A stretch of DNA of 64,000 bases from Polaribacter sp. Hel_I_88 (lineage in GTDB: Bacteria > Bacteroidota > Bacteroidia > Flavobacteriales > Flavobacteriaceae), in the NCBI RefSeq assembly GCF_000687935.1, contig NZ_JHZZ01000001.1:2986001-3050000 (forward strand), given 5' to 3'. Position 1 is the first letter of the stretch, and the number at the start of each line of letters is the position of its first letter. Below the pieces are notes generated by a model that ran no database searches, had not been told where the DNA came from, and was given only the letters and a program-made list of their open reading frames with translations. Shown one piece after another: positions 44,541-53,905 of this stretch. The position numbers and the translations under genes are program-made.

Positions 44541-46124
44541 TTATTTCTTTGCATTTAAGATGGATAATCCATAAGACAATCCAATATTGATGTTTGATGA
44601 ATTTACATTTCCATAAGGAGACCACATCTGTCCTCCAGAAGCATGGAAAGTTAAATCATCTGTTACGTGATAATTTAAACCAATTGTTGGTCTTACTAAA
44701 ACACCTTCTCCAGAATCAACTCCACCACCACCAGCAACACCACCTGCAGCTTCTACAAATAATGAAAAATTATCGTTTAAAAACTTATTTGATTTTACAC
44801 CTAACCCAAAAATTCCATGAGCATAACCACCTGCACCACCTAAATAAGCAAATGAAGCTTCACCAGCTACATAAAAACGTTTGTTGATATCATAATTTAT
44901 TTTTACGGCTAATAGTTGTAAGTCATTATCAGGTTTATCAAGAATGGCAACATCAAAATACGTTTGATTTTGAAAACCTATTTGAACACCTTGAGTTTTT
45001 ATTTGTTTGATTTTTTCTGATGAAAAAGGGTCTTTTGTTCCTCCACTTAAACCATAATATTTTAAGCTAAAACCAGCTGTATAGGCTTCAAAAGTTCCAC
45101 CAACTGATCTGTGATACCCTCCATGAAGACTTACACCAATTTTTTCGGTAATTTTAACATCAGCACCTAAACTTGGGTACATTGTTAAACCACCTTCAGG
45201 AAAAATTCTACCTCCAGCTGCACCAAGTCCCATTTTAGCGAAAAAGTTTACATATTCTGTTTCTATAAAGTTTTTACCAATTCCGATAAAAACATCCATA
45301 AAACCAGCTCTTAAACCACCATACATAGCATCTACATGTGCATAAGCAAAAGTGTTTTTTGTTAAATATCGTTGATATTCAAAACCAATAAGGCTTAATG
45401 TTTGTGTAATAGGAGTTGTGTTGTTAAAGTTTCCAATTCCATCATTTCTGGTATCACCAATAGGAAAAAGATAATCGAAAGTTATTTGTTGAACACTTTT
45501 TACTGCTGGTTTTTGCCAAAATTCATCTTCAGAATTATTGTTTACTTCAAATTTTTCTGCTGCATCTTTATAGGAAGCAGCTCTGATGGTCGTTGGTATT
45601 TCTACAAAGAAAGAAATATTATCTCCTTTTTGAACTCCTGTAAAGAAATTTACGTAACCATATTGAATACCAAAAGCAAACTCATCAGTTTTATATTGTA
45701 AACCAGCATTTGGATATATAATTCCACCTCCATTTACCAAACTTCTAAAACCACCTCCACCACCAAAATGGATGTTGGCATCAAAATATAAATTTTTATA
45801 CAGTTGTTTATTGACTCCTAAATTAATACCTAAGGTAAATAAACCTCCTTGATCTCCATAAACAGCACCGTGAAAACCAGCACCTGTATACAACCAATCA
45901 TTTAAGGGAATGTTGTAATTTAAGCCAAATAAACCCATGGTTGGGTCTAGTTGATAGGTACTTCCATCTCCATATGTATAAGTTCTATCTGGTTGATCTA
46001 TTAAAATATAATTTAAGCGGATACTATTTTTTAATTCTTTCCCTTTTAAATTATCTAGATTAAACTCTTGAGAAAAGCTATTGTAGCTTAAAAGAACAAC
46101 TAATAAAAATAGAATTTTCTTCAT
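44541..46124 (-). CDS. predicted outer-membrane beta-barrel protein
   Basis: A 527-aa protein with a signal peptide (MKKILFLLVVLLSYNSFSQ) and a long series of amphipathic strands rich in Gly and aromatic residues: LFTLGINLGVNKQLYKNLYFDANIHFGGGGG, SLGADVKITEKIGVSLHGGYH, LFVEAAGGVAGGGG, and a terminal strand ending SYGLSILNAKK. It looks like a barrel in the outer membrane, function unknown. The start at 46124 is preferred over the in-frame ATG at 46145, because it gives a clean signal peptide and leaves only a 4-base gap to the prfC stop. Co-transcription with prfC is possible. Confidence 0.75.
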   Translation of the reverse strand: MKKILFLLVVLLSYNSFSQEFNLDNLKGKELKNSIRLNYILIDQPDRTYTYGDGSTYQLDPTMGLFGLNYNIPLNDWLYTGAGFHGAVYGDQGGLFTLGINLGVNKQLYKNLYFDANIHFGGGGGFRSLVNGGGIIYPNAGLQYKTDEFAFGIQYGYVNFFTGVQKGDNISFFVEIPTTIRAASYKDAAEKFEVNNNSEDEFWQKPAVKSVQQITFDYLFPIGDTRNDGIGNFNNTTPITQTLSLIGFEYQRYLTKNTFAYAHVDAMYGGLRAGFMDVFIGIGKNFIETEYVNFFAKMGLGAAGGRIFPEGGLTMYPSLGADVKITEKIGVSLHGGYHRSVGGTFEAYTAGFSLKYYGLSGGTKDPFSSEKIKQIKTQGVQIGFQNQTYFDVAILDKPDNDLQLLAVKINYDINKRFYVAGEASFAYLGGAGGYAHGIFGLGVKSNKFLNDNFSLFVEAAGGVAGGGGVDSGEGVLVRPTIGLNYHVTDDLTFHASGGQMWSPYGNVNSSNINIGLSYGLSILNAKK

Positions 46125-46128
46125 CAAA

Positions 46129-47721
46129 TTATTTTTTAAATTCACTTGTAAAATGCAATTTTACAGAAGGATATTTACTCTGTGTCATTTGAATTGTAAA
46201 AGCTGAATCTGCCAAAAACACCAATTGACCTTGTTTATCTTTTGCTAAATAACGTTGTTTTACACGTTTAAACTCTTTGAATTCATCGTTTTTTTTGTCT
46301 TGTGGTTCTACCCAACAAGCTTTGTGAACGCTTAAATTTTCGTAGGTACATTTTGCGCCATATTCGTGCTCTAATCTATATTGAATAACTTCAAATTGTA
46401 AAGCACCAACAGTACCAATTACTCTTCGTCCATTCATTTCTAGAATAAATAATTGAGCAACACCTTCATCCATCAACTGATCTAAACCTTTGTATAGTTG
46501 TTTAGATTTCATTGGGTCTGCATTATTTACATACCTAAAATGTTCTGGAGAAAAACTTGGAATTCCTCTAAAGTTTAAATCTTCACCTTCAGTAAGTGTA
46601 TCTCCAATTTTAAAGTTTCCTGTATCGTGAATTCCTACAATATCGCCAGGAAAAGATTCATCTACAATTTCTTTCTTTTCAGCAAAAAATGCATTCGGAC
46701 TCGAAAACTTAACTTTTTTGCCATTTCTAACATGTAAATATGGCGAATTCCTTTTAAAAGTTCCAGAAACTATTTTTATAAAAGCCAATCTATCTCTGTG
46801 TTTAGGATCCATATTTGCATGGATTTTAAACACAAAACCAGTCATTTTTTTCTCTTTAGAATCTACTAAACGTTCCTCAGCTTTTTTAGGTTGAGGAGAA
46901 GGAGCAATTTCAATAAAAGCTTCTAGCAATTCTTTAACGCCAAAATTATTTAAAGCAGAACCAAAAAAAACGGGTTGTAATTCTCCTTGTAAATATTCGT
47001 CTCTATTAAAATCAGGATAAACCTCACTAATTAATTCAATTTCTTCACGTAAAGTATCTGCTGCTTTTTTACCAACAATTTTATCTAATTCTGGGTTTGA
47101 TAAATCATCAAACTCAATTCCCTCTGAAATTGTGGTTTTATTATCACCAGAAAAAAGGTTTAATTTCTTTTCCCAAATATTGTAAATCCCTTTAAAATCA
47201 TATCCCATTCCAATTGGGAAACTCATTGGTGTAACTCGCAAACCTAATTTTTGCTCAACTTCATCTAACAAATCGAAAGCATCTTTTCCTTCTCTATCCA
47301 ATTTATTGATAAAAACCAACATAGGTATGCTTCTCATTCTACAAACTTCTACTAATTTTTCGGTTTGTGGTTCTACACCTTTTGCAACATCAATTACAAC
47401 AATAACGCTATCTACAGCAGTTAAAGTTCTAAAAGTATCTTCTGCAAAATCTTTGTGACCAGGAGTATCTAAAATGTTTATTTTTTTGTCTTTGTAAATA
47501 AAAGCCAAGACAGATGTTGCTACAGAAATTCCTCTTTGACGCTCAATTTCCATAAAATCGGAAGTTGCGCCTTTTTTAATTTTATTATTTTTTACAGCAC
47601 CTGCTTCTTGAATGGCGCCACCAAATAATAATAATTTTTCAGTAAGTGTAGTTTTACCAGCATCTGGATGCGAAATGATACCAAATGTTCTTCTACGTGC
47701 TATTTCTTTTAAAAAACTCAT
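46129..47721 (-). CDS. prfC: peptide chain release factor 3
   Basis: A 530-aa translational GTPase that recycles RF1/RF2 after termination. G1 is ISHPDAGKTTLTEKLL, G2 lies in QRGISVATSVL, G3 is NILDTPGHKDFAED, and G4 is VFINKLDREGKDAFDLL. The RF3-specific part continues with VKFSSPNAFFAEKKEIVDES, PGDIVGIHDTGNFKIGDTL and FQVIQYRLEHEYG-type segments. Length and domains are normal. A -7 box is upstream at 47739-47746. Confidence 0.97.
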   Translation of the reverse strand: MSFLKEIARRRTFGIISHPDAGKTTLTEKLLLFGGAIQEAGAVKNNKIKKGATSDFMEIERQRGISVATSVLAFIYKDKKINILDTPGHKDFAEDTFRTLTAVDSVIVVIDVAKGVEPQTEKLVEVCRMRSIPMLVFINKLDREGKDAFDLLDEVEQKLGLRVTPMSFPIGMGYDFKGIYNIWEKKLNLFSGDNKTTISEGIEFDDLSNPELDKIVGKKAADTLREEIELISEVYPDFNRDEYLQGELQPVFFGSALNNFGVKELLEAFIEIAPSPQPKKAEERLVDSKEKKMTGFVFKIHANMDPKHRDRLAFIKIVSGTFKRNSPYLHVRNGKKVKFSSPNAFFAEKKEIVDESFPGDIVGIHDTGNFKIGDTLTEGEDLNFRGIPSFSPEHFRYVNNADPMKSKQLYKGLDQLMDEGVAQLFILEMNGRRVIGTVGALQFEVIQYRLEHEYGAKCTYENLSVHKACWVEPQDKKNDEFKEFKRVKQRYLAKDKQGQLVFLADSAFTIQMTQSKYPSVKLHFTSEFKK

Positions 47722-47738
47722 CTACAAAATTTGAGGTG

Positions 47739-47746
47739 CAAAGATA
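47739..47746 (-). promoter_or_regulatory. -7 promoter box of prfC
   Basis: On the minus strand TATCTTTG matches TAnnTTTG, 17 bases before the prfC ATG. No clear -33 element. Confidence 0.45.
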
Positions 47747-47879
47747 GGTTTTATTCTATAAATTTTTAGGTTGATTTCTGTTTGAAAATAAGATGCTTTT
47801 TTTGCTGTTTTTTGATGCTGATCAATATTAAAATTGATTTTTTTTTGCCTTAGATAAAAGCTTAAACTAGAAACCTTTT

Positions 47880-48641
47880 TTATTCTAAAATTTCAACAGT
47901 AATTGGAATTTCGTCAACTGGCCAATCATCTTCACCAACTTGTACTTTAGATATTTTTGTCATGGTATCAAAGCCTTCAAAAACTTCTCCAAAAACGGTA
48001 TGTTGATTATCTAAATGAGGAGCTCCTTTTTTATTTTGAACCACATAAAACTCAAAAGGATTGGATAGTTTATTAGGGTTATTATCCCATTCTCTAGCAG
48101 CAGCCAAAGAACCATATTTGTGAATTCTATGTTTTTTAAATTCAGGTTCTATTAAGTAATTTCCATGTCTTGTTCTCTCTTCTATTGTTAAGTAATTATC
48201 GGAATTTCCTCCTTGAATTACAAAATTTTTGGCAACTCTATAAATAACAGTGGTATTGAAATATTTGTTTTTTGTAAGGTAAATAAAGCTAGCTCTATGA
48301 GCAGGAACATCTTCAAATAAACGAATTTTTATATCGCCAAATTTAGTTTTGATGATTACTTTGGTTTCTGGATTTCGTTTGCCATATTCTAATAAAAATT
48401 CCTCGGTATTTGAACTGTTTAGGCTATTCCATTTTTCAGTTTCTTTTGTTTCTAAAGTGTCCTCCTCAATGATATTTTCAGCTTCTTTTGTTTCTAGAGT
48501 GTCTTCTTCAATGATATTTTCAGTTTTTGAGATTTCTTGTTTAGGTTTTTCCTTTTTTAGGTTATCCTTTTTTTTGGGAGCATCACATTGATAACAGATT
48601 ATACAAAGAATTAAAATAAATAATCGAAATAAAAACTTCAC
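47880..48641 (-). CDS. cyclophilin-type isomerase lipoprotein with tandem repeat linker
   Basis: A 253-aa lipoprotein (IICYQC, Cys19). A charged linker holds two perfect 14-residue copies of ENIIEEDTLETKE(A/T) at residues 41-54 and 55-68. The cyclophilin domain is at about 90-250: IIKTKFGDIKIRLFEDVPAHR, YRVAKNFVIQGGNS, GSLAAAREWDNNPNKLSNPFEFYVVQ and HTVFGEVFEGFDTM. It is an extracytoplasmic folding catalyst tethered to a membrane. The linker repeat is duplicated at DNA level and may vary in copy number. Confidence 0.88.
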   Translation of the reverse strand: MKFLFRLFILILCIICYQCDAPKKKDNLKKEKPKQEISKTENIIEEDTLETKEAENIIEEDTLETKETEKWNSLNSSNTEEFLLEYGKRNPETKVIIKTKFGDIKIRLFEDVPAHRASFIYLTKNKYFNTTVIYRVAKNFVIQGGNSDNYLTIEERTRHGNYLIEPEFKKHRIHKYGSLAAAREWDNNPNKLSNPFEFYVVQNKKGAPHLDNQHTVFGEVFEGFDTMTKISKVQVGEDDWPVDEIPITVEILE

Positions 48642-48761
48642 TTTTAAATGTATTTTATGAAATCCAAAGATAAATGATCAACATAAAAGAATAGATAAAT
48701 CTTATGATTTTATAATAATTTTAAGTTTTTATTGCTATTTGATTCCTCTATATTTGCAAAT

Positions 48762-49280
48762 ATGGAAGAATTAGTTGTTTTAGTTGATGAAAAAAATAAC
48801 CAAATAGGTTTAATGCCTAAAATGGAAGCACACGAAAAAGCTGTTTTACACAGAGCATTTTCCGTATTTGTTTTTAATAAAAAAGGAGAATTAATGGTGC
48901 AACAAAGAGCAGCCTGTAAATATCATTCGCCTTTATTATGGACAAATACTTGTTGTTCTCACCAAAGAGAAGGAGAGAGTAATGTGGAAGCAGGTAGAAG
49001 ACGTTTGCAAGAAGAAATGGGCTTTACAACCGATTTAAAAGAAGTTTTTTCTTTTATTTACAAAGCACCTTTTGATAATGGTTTAACAGAACACGAATTT
49101 GATTTTGTGTTAGTTGGTAATTTTGAAGACAAGCCAAATATTAATAAAGAGGAAGTTGAAGCGTACAAATGGATGTCTTTGCAAGATGTAAAAAAGGATA
49201 TTGAAAACAATCCTGAAATTTACACTGAGTGGTTTAAAATAATTTTTGATAAATCTTTTGATAAATTAATAAATGCCTAA
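48762..49280 (+). CDS. idi: isopentenyl-diphosphate delta-isomerase, type 1
   Basis: A 172-aa Nudix-fold enzyme that interconverts isopentenyl and dimethylallyl diphosphate. Motifs: the metal-binding LHRAFSVFVFNKKGELMVQQRA, the active-site Cys segment LLWTNTCCSHQREGE, and the Nudix-like EAGRRRLQEEMGF with EHEFDFVLVGNF. The start at MEELVVLVDEKN is the usual family start; an in-frame ATG at 48732 would add a non-conserved stretch. It overlaps queD by 8 bases. Confidence 0.95.
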   Translation: MEELVVLVDEKNNQIGLMPKMEAHEKAVLHRAFSVFVFNKKGELMVQQRAACKYHSPLLWTNTCCSHQREGESNVEAGRRRLQEEMGFTTDLKEVFSFIYKAPFDNGLTEHEFDFVLVGNFEDKPNINKEEVEAYKWMSLQDVKKDIENNPEIYTEWFKIIFDKSFDKLINA

Positions 49281-49689
49281 AGTTACAGTACATAGAAAAG
49301 CACATTTTAATGCAGCTCATAGGTTGTATAGAAAAGATTGGTCTGAAGAAAAAAACTTTGAAGTTTTTAGCAAATGTAGCAATCCTAATTTTCATGGTCA
49401 TAATTACGAATTGATTGTTTCTTTAACTGGAGAAATTGATAAAGAAACTGGTTATGTATATGACTTAGGTATTTTAAGTTCGTTAATTAAAGCTGAAATT
49501 GAAAACAGTTTTGATCATAAAAATTTAAATATTGATGTGGAAGAATTTAAAAATTTGAATCCTACAGCAGAAAATATAGCCGTTGTTATTTACGATAAAT
49601 TAAGAAAACATATTCCAACTCATTTGGATTTAAAAGTAACTCTTTATGAAACTCCAAGAAATTTTGTGAGTTATGCTGGCGATTTGTAA
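49273..49689 (+). CDS. queD: 6-carboxy-5,6,7,8-tetrahydropterin synthase / 6-pyruvoyl tetrahydropterin synthase family
   Basis: A 138-aa PTPS-fold protein. The zinc ligands are in HFNAAHRLY and NFHGHNYELIVSL; the catalytic region is VYDLGILSSLIKAEIENSFDHKNLN, and the substrate Glu lies in LYETPRNFVSYAG. It acts either in queuosine synthesis (QueD) or in pterin metabolism. Overlap with idi by 8 bases suggests co-translation, though the pathways are not related. Confidence 0.92.
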   Translation: MPKVTVHRKAHFNAAHRLYRKDWSEEKNFEVFSKCSNPNFHGHNYELIVSLTGEIDKETGYVYDLGILSSLIKAEIENSFDHKNLNIDVEEFKNLNPTAENIAVVIYDKLRKHIPTHLDLKVTLYETPRNFVSYAGDL

Positions 49690-49737
49690 ATTTTATTTGA
49701 GCTATTCAGCTAATATAAAATGATACTTTATCATACT

Positions 49738-50652
49738 TTAATTCTGTCTGTAAGAATAGTAGCTAACAGATTTTTCTAAAAAACTAAAAGTATGATAACT
49801 AAAACCATCAAGATTTAAATTTTTCTTAAAGTTGGTACTGTGATCATTCATAACATCAAAAAATAGGCTTTCACTTTTTTCTAAATCATTAAATTTAAAA
49901 AAGTAACCCATTTTATCCATTCTTGTAGAAAATACGATGGATGTTTTTATTTTACTGTTATTCTTTAAAACGTGCTCTAAATTTTTCTTAGCGAATTTAA
50001 AACTTGTTTGTGGATTCCTGCCATAAGCTTGCACAATTAGCCTATCAGAATATTTAGCAATTAGTTTAATTTCTTCCTGAGAATAATAACCAACATATGC
50101 ATCTATTTTTATAGAATGACTATTATTTTTAGACAGTTCTTTGAGTTCTTTTAAATTTTCAATAAAAAAATTAAAAGAACCTTCTCTATTGCAAGGAGAA
50201 GAGTTTGCCTTTAAATAATTTTCGCAATAATAACCATTATCTCCAGATGCTTTGTTGGACCAATATTCATATTCTAAATTATAAATATCAAACTTTTCAT
50301 CAGGTTTGTTTCTAGAGTTATTATAAAGGTTTATTGTATTTGTAAAAAAAGAAGCAGATTCTCCAGAAGCACCAATATTTTTAATTTTAAATTCGGTCTT
50401 GGCTTTTAATATAAATTCGGCTAAAACATTATTTTTTCTTGGGTCAGATAAAGACCAAATTTTATCAACTTTATTTAAATCATATAAGATTAAAGTTTTA
50501 AAATCGTTTCTCATAGCAAAAAGAAGCAATTTATCTTCTTTATTTGGGCTGCCAATAATGTTGCTAAAATTATCTACGTATAAAGTTCTATCATTGCTAA
50601 AAATGTTGGAAATTATAAATAAAAAAAATACGAAAAGAATGGTTTTTCTCAA
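49738..50652 (-). CDS. secreted protein of unknown function
   Basis: A 304-aa protein with a signal peptide directly after a TTG start (MRKTILFVFFLFIISNIFS). The mature part has alternating strand and helix segments and the phrases KTLILYDLNKV, IKIDAYVGYYSQEEIKLIAKYSDRLIVQAYG and SIVFSTRMDKMGYFF. These give an impression of a TIM-barrel-like glycosidase or phosphodiesterase fold, but no catalytic signature is recognisable, so no function is assigned. It has no linked genes. Confidence 0.6.
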   Translation of the reverse strand: MRKTILFVFFLFIISNIFSNDRTLYVDNFSNIIGSPNKEDKLLLFAMRNDFKTLILYDLNKVDKIWSLSDPRKNNVLAEFILKAKTEFKIKNIGASGESASFFTNTINLYNNSRNKPDEKFDIYNLEYEYWSNKASGDNGYYCENYLKANSSPCNREGSFNFFIENLKELKELSKNNSHSIKIDAYVGYYSQEEIKLIAKYSDRLIVQAYGRNPQTSFKFAKKNLEHVLKNNSKIKTSIVFSTRMDKMGYFFKFNDLEKSESLFFDVMNDHSTNFKKNLNLDGFSYHTFSFLEKSVSYYSYRQN

Positions 50653-51020
50653 TTGTTAATAGGATTATCTGCACATATTACAACACATGTAAAATGTAAT
50701 TATTCAAGAATAAATTGCATTTTTCATGCCAAAAAAATTAAATTTAACAAATTGAGGAATTCAAGAATAAAAATACTAAAACTTTTAGAGTTTTAGCCTA
50801 TTTCAAACTTAAATTTGCATAAAAATTATATAATTTTATTCATTAAAATATTTTTACCTTTTTCTTTCAGATTCACTTATATCTTTTCCTGACTATTTTT
50901 CTGTACCAAGTAATTTTTTTTAAAAATAGGCTTAATTTTGGGTGATCATTTTATTAAAAAAAAGTAATTTTATATTTTTATTGCGCTGATTTTAAGAAGA
51001 ATAGATTCTTTTTAGCCAAT
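50653..51020. other. intergenic region, no gene recognised
   Basis: AT-rich spacer upstream of the TTG-started secreted protein gene. No -7 box was found with confidence, and no repeat or RNA structure was recognised apart from the terminator that follows. Confidence 0.4.
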
Positions 51021-51054
51021 AAAAAAGTTCAAGATATATTCTTGAACTTTTTTT
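51021..51054 (-). terminator. terminator of the small membrane protein gene
   Basis: Perfect stem AAAAAAGTTCAAGA (51021-51034) with TCTTGAACTTTTTT (51040-51053) and a 5-base loop, downstream of the gene on the minus strand; A/T flanks let it work in both directions. Confidence 0.85.
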
Positions 51055-51080
51055 AAATATTTTTATTTTTATTGTAAAAT

Positions 51081-51314
<234 letters not shown>

Positions 51315-51322
51315 TTAAATAT

Positions 51323-51330
51323 TATCTTTG
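51323..51330 (+). promoter_or_regulatory. -7 promoter box of kdsB
   Basis: TATCTTTG matches TAnnTTTG, 19 bases before the ATG at 51350. Confidence 0.5.
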
Positions 51331-51349
51331 ATACCTAAAATTTTATATA

Positions 51350-52084
51350 ATGAAAGTAATTGCAATGATTCCAGCAAGATATAGTGCTTCACGTTTTCCT
51401 GGTAAATTGATGAAAGATTTGGGTGGCAAACCAGTAATTGTAAGAACTTACGAAGCTACCTTAAAAACTAATTTATTTGATGATGTTTATGTAGTTACAG
51501 ATTCTGATATTATTTTTGAAACCATACAAAAAGCAGGTGGAAACGTAATAATGAGTATAAAAGAACACGAATGTGGTTCTGATAGAATTGCAGAAGCTGT
51601 GCAAAATATTGATGCAGATATTGTAATTAATGTGCAAGGAGATGAACCTTTTATAGATACCGTTTCTTTAACAAAATTAGTAGCAGTTTTTAAAGCTGAT
51701 GAAAAAAAAGAAATTGATTTAGCTTCCTTAAAAGTTCAAATTACGAACCAAGAAGATATCGAGAATCCTAATAATGTAAAAGTAATTACAGATGTAAATA
51801 ATTTAGCAATTTACTTTTCTAGAAGCGTAATTCCTTATCATAGAGATAAAGAAATTGCCGTAAAATATTATAAACATAAAGGTGTTTATGCCTTTAGAAA
51901 ACAAGCGTTGTTAGATTTTTATACAACACCAATTACACCCTTGGAAGCTGCCGAAAAAATTGAAGCAATTCGTTATCAAGAAATTGGCAAAAAAATAAAA
52001 ATGGTAGAAACAGATGTGGAAGCTGTTGGAATTGATACACCAAAAGATTTAGAAAAAGCAATTCAATATTTAAAAAATGTATAA
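51350..52084 (+). CDS. kdsB: 3-deoxy-manno-octulosonate cytidylyltransferase
   Basis: A 244-aa nucleotidyltransferase that activates Kdo with CTP for lipopolysaccharide core synthesis. Motifs: [60 protein letters not shown] and [13 protein letters not shown]. Length normal. It overlaps the HAD hydrolase gene by 8 bases, forming a two-gene operon. Confidence 0.97.
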   Translation: MKVIAMIPARYSASRFPGKLMKDLGGKPVIVRTYEATLKTNLFDDVYVVTDSDIIFETIQKAGGNVIMSIKEHECGSDRIAEAVQNIDADIVINVQGDEPFIDTVSLTKLVAVFKADEKKEIDLASLKVQITNQEDIENPNNVKVITDVNNLAIYFSRSVIPYHRDKEIAVKYYKHKGVYAFRKQALLDFYTTPITPLEAAEKIEAIRYQEIGKKIKMVETDVEAVGIDTPKDLEKAIQYLKNV

Positions 52085-52769
52085 AAATATAAAAGTAATT
52101 GCGTTTGATGCTGATGATACTTTATGGGTAAACGAAACCTATTTTAGAGAAGCAGAAAATGAATTTGCAGAACTATTATCAAAATACGAAACCAAAAATA
52201 AAATAGATCAAGAACTTTTTAAAACCGAAATAAAAAATTTAACGCATTATGGCTATGGAGTAAAAGGTTTTATCTTGTCGATGATTGAGTGTGCTTTGGA
52301 ACTATCTAATTTCCAAATTCAGCAAAAAACAATTGAAGCTATTTTAAACATTGGTAAAAATATGCTTGATAAACCCATAGAATTATTGGTGGGCATTGAG
52401 GATGTTTTAGATAATCTACAAGGTAAATACAAATTAATTGTTGCTACAAAAGGAGATTTGTTAGATCAGGAACGCAAATTAGAAAAATCGAACTTGCTCA
52501 AATACTTTCATCATATAGAAGTTATGAGTGATAAAAAAGAGAAAGATTATCTTAAATTGATACAGCATTTAGATATTGATCCTTCACAATTTTTAATGAT
52601 TGGGAATTCTTTAAAATCGGATGTTTTACCATTGATAAAAATAGGAGCAGCTGCAATTCATGTTCCATTCCATACAACTTGGGTACATGAAGAAGTTTCT
52701 GAACAAGAATCAGGAAAAGCAACTTATAAAACAGTTTCAAATATCAAAGATGTTTTAACGCTCTTTTAA
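52077..52769 (+). CDS. HAD family hydrolase
   Basis: A 230-aa haloacid dehalogenase-like protein. Motif I is [11 protein letters not shown], with the nucleophile and acid Asp pair; motif II is IVATKGDLL; motifs III and IV are seen in the Lys of [11 protein letters not shown] and [16 protein letters not shown]. Such proteins are phosphatases of small metabolites or nucleotides. The overlap with kdsB suggests a role near Kdo or sugar-phosphate metabolism, but the substrate is unknown. Confidence 0.88.
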   Translation: MYKNIKVIAFDADDTLWVNETYFREAENEFAELLSKYETKNKIDQELFKTEIKNLTHYGYGVKGFILSMIECALELSNFQIQQKTIEAILNIGKNMLDKPIELLVGIEDVLDNLQGKYKLIVATKGDLLDQERKLEKSNLLKYFHHIEVMSDKKEKDYLKLIQHLDIDPSQFLMIGNSLKSDVLPLIKIGAAAIHVPFHTTWVHEEVSEQESGKATYKTVSNIKDVLTLF

Positions 52770-52779
52770 ATAAATACCC

Positions 52780-52787
52780 TAACTTTG
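52780..52787 (+). promoter_or_regulatory. -7 promoter box of the 86-aa gene
   Basis: TAACTTTG, a TAnnTTTG match 23 bases before the ATG at 52811. Confidence 0.45.
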
Positions 52788-52810
52788 CAGCACTTAAAGA
52801 ATAAGAAATT

Positions 52811-53071
52811 ATGGCAAATATTAAGAATTTAAAAAAAGATATTAATTACGTTTTAGGTGATGTTATTGAATATACTTTAGATGTATCAACCTTAAAAAAC
52901 GAGCAAAAAAAAGGAGACCAAATTGTAGATGAAGCTATTGAAACTTTTGATGGTTTAATTGCAAAAGTAAACGCAAAAAATGTTGAAAACAAAAAGGCGC
53001 ATTACAAAGCAATTAATCAAGAGTTAGAAACGAAAGCTAAAGCTTTGGTTGAAAAAGTAAACAGCTTATAA
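52811..53071 (+). CDS. small helical hypothetical protein
   Basis: An 86-aa, all-helical, Lys-rich soluble protein: MANIKNLKKDINYVLGDVIEYTL, then DQIVDEAIETFDGLIAKVN and LETKAKALVEKVNSL. There is no known motif. An intact frame, its own -7 box and its own terminator support a real gene. I recall similar proteins in other flavobacteria, but no function. Confidence 0.7.
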   Translation: MANIKNLKKDINYVLGDVIEYTLDVSTLKNEQKKGDQIVDEAIETFDGLIAKVNAKNVENKKAHYKAINQELETKAKALVEKVNSL

Positions 53072-53100
53072 ATTTAACAATTTGTAAACAAAAATTTAAG

Positions 53101-53131
53101 ACCAACATTTAAGATATATGTTGGTTTTTTT
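53101..53131 (+). terminator. terminator after the 86-aa gene
   Basis: Perfect stem ACCAACAT (53101-53108) with ATGTTGGT (53118-53125), followed by TTTTTT. Confidence 0.85.
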
Positions 53132-53197
53132 ATTATATTTGGTAAAGTAATAAAAAACAGGAAATTACGTTTAGATAGTAACATTAAATTTTTAAAA

Positions 53198-53395
53198 ATG
53201 GCTAGAGCAATGTTTGAGTACACCAAGATAATTTTGAAAAAAGTAAGTTTTAATTCAGAATTGTTTTGTAGAGAATTAGAGAAATCTTTACAAAGATTAT
53301 TGCCTTTTGAAATTCAAGAATTAACAATTTGGCTAAAACAATTTACAGCAAATAAACCAGAGCTATTTGTCTGTTTAAATCTCATAAAATCATAA
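53198..53395 (+). CDS. small hypothetical protein, 65 aa
   Basis: A 65-aa, mostly helical, basic protein: MARAMFEYTKIILKKVSFNSELF, CRELEKSLQRLLPFEIQELTIWL and a tail ending LNLIKS. The intact ATG frame and the bidirectional terminator directly after it support it as a gene. No motif or family recognised. Confidence 0.65.
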   Translation: MARAMFEYTKIILKKVSFNSELFCRELEKSLQRLLPFEIQELTIWLKQFTANKPELFVCLNLIKS

Positions 53396-53428
53396 AAAAA
53401 AGGAGCTAAAATAGCTCCTTTTTTTTAT
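53396..53428. terminator. bidirectional terminator after the 65-aa gene
   Basis: AGGAGCTA (53401-53408) with TAGCTCCT (53412-53419), 3-base loop, flanked by A7 and T8. It also ends the convergent sigma factor operon. Confidence 0.9.
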
Positions 53429-53432
53429 GATT

Positions 53433-53894
53433 TTAATCTTTTGAATCTGATCGTTTTTTTCGATACTTTTTCATTAATTTTCTAGCAAAATCCATTTCAG
53501 AAATTTGTAGCTTTATTATTTTTTTAGCTGATAAAATTCCTTCCATTTTAATAATAAAGTTTTTTTGAGATTCATACAATTGCTTGTCTGTAAGAAGTTT
53601 TAAAGCTATCAATTTTTTTGCATCGGCTTCATTTAAACTGTCAATTTCTTCAGTACTTTTAATGGATTGTCTTAGAACTGATTTGTAATTAATTCGTAAA
53701 TCATTTTGTTCTTTATCAAACTTATTATAAATAGGCCAAAATTTTTGAGCTTCTTCAGTTGTTAAACTCAATTGTTCTGTTAAGTAAGCAACCTTTAAAG
53801 CCTTTATTTTTTCTCTACTTTCCTCTCTAGTTTGGGCATTTATAGCCAGTACGTAAAAAAGAGAAATGCTTATAAAAAGGATTATTTTTTTCAT
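53433..53894 (-). CDS. periplasmic helical protein of the sigma factor operon
   Basis: A 153-aa protein with a signal peptide (KKIILFISISLFYVLAINAQ) and a helical, strongly charged mature part: REESREKIKALKVAYLTEQLSLTTEEAQKFWPIYNKFDKEQ is its N-terminal core, cited here only by its LTTEEAQKFWPIYN motif. That motif is typical of Spy/CpxP-like or ECF-sigma-linked periplasmic sensors in Bacteroidota. It is the last gene of a sigma / anti-sigma / sensor operon, 11 bases after the anti-sigma gene. It probably senses envelope state. Confidence 0.8.
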   Translation of the reverse strand: MKKIILFISISLFYVLAINAQTREESREKIKALKVAYLTEQLSLTTEEAQKFWPIYNKFDKEQNDLRINYKSVLRQSIKSTEEIDSLNEADAKKLIALKLLTDKQLYESQKNFIIKMEGILSAKKIIKLQISEMDFARKLMKKYRKKRSDSKD

Positions 53895-53905
53895 GATATA
53901 TACTT

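Noticed and set aside
43706-44887. His/Leu-rich antisense frames opposite the cyclophilin-FKBP and outer-membrane genes
   Set aside because: Repetitive composition is caused by the Gly/Lys-rich coding strand; no real protein features.
48749-48756. TATATTTG as promoter of idi
   Set aside because: It lies 5 bases before the ATG and has no -33 element; kept out of the feature list.
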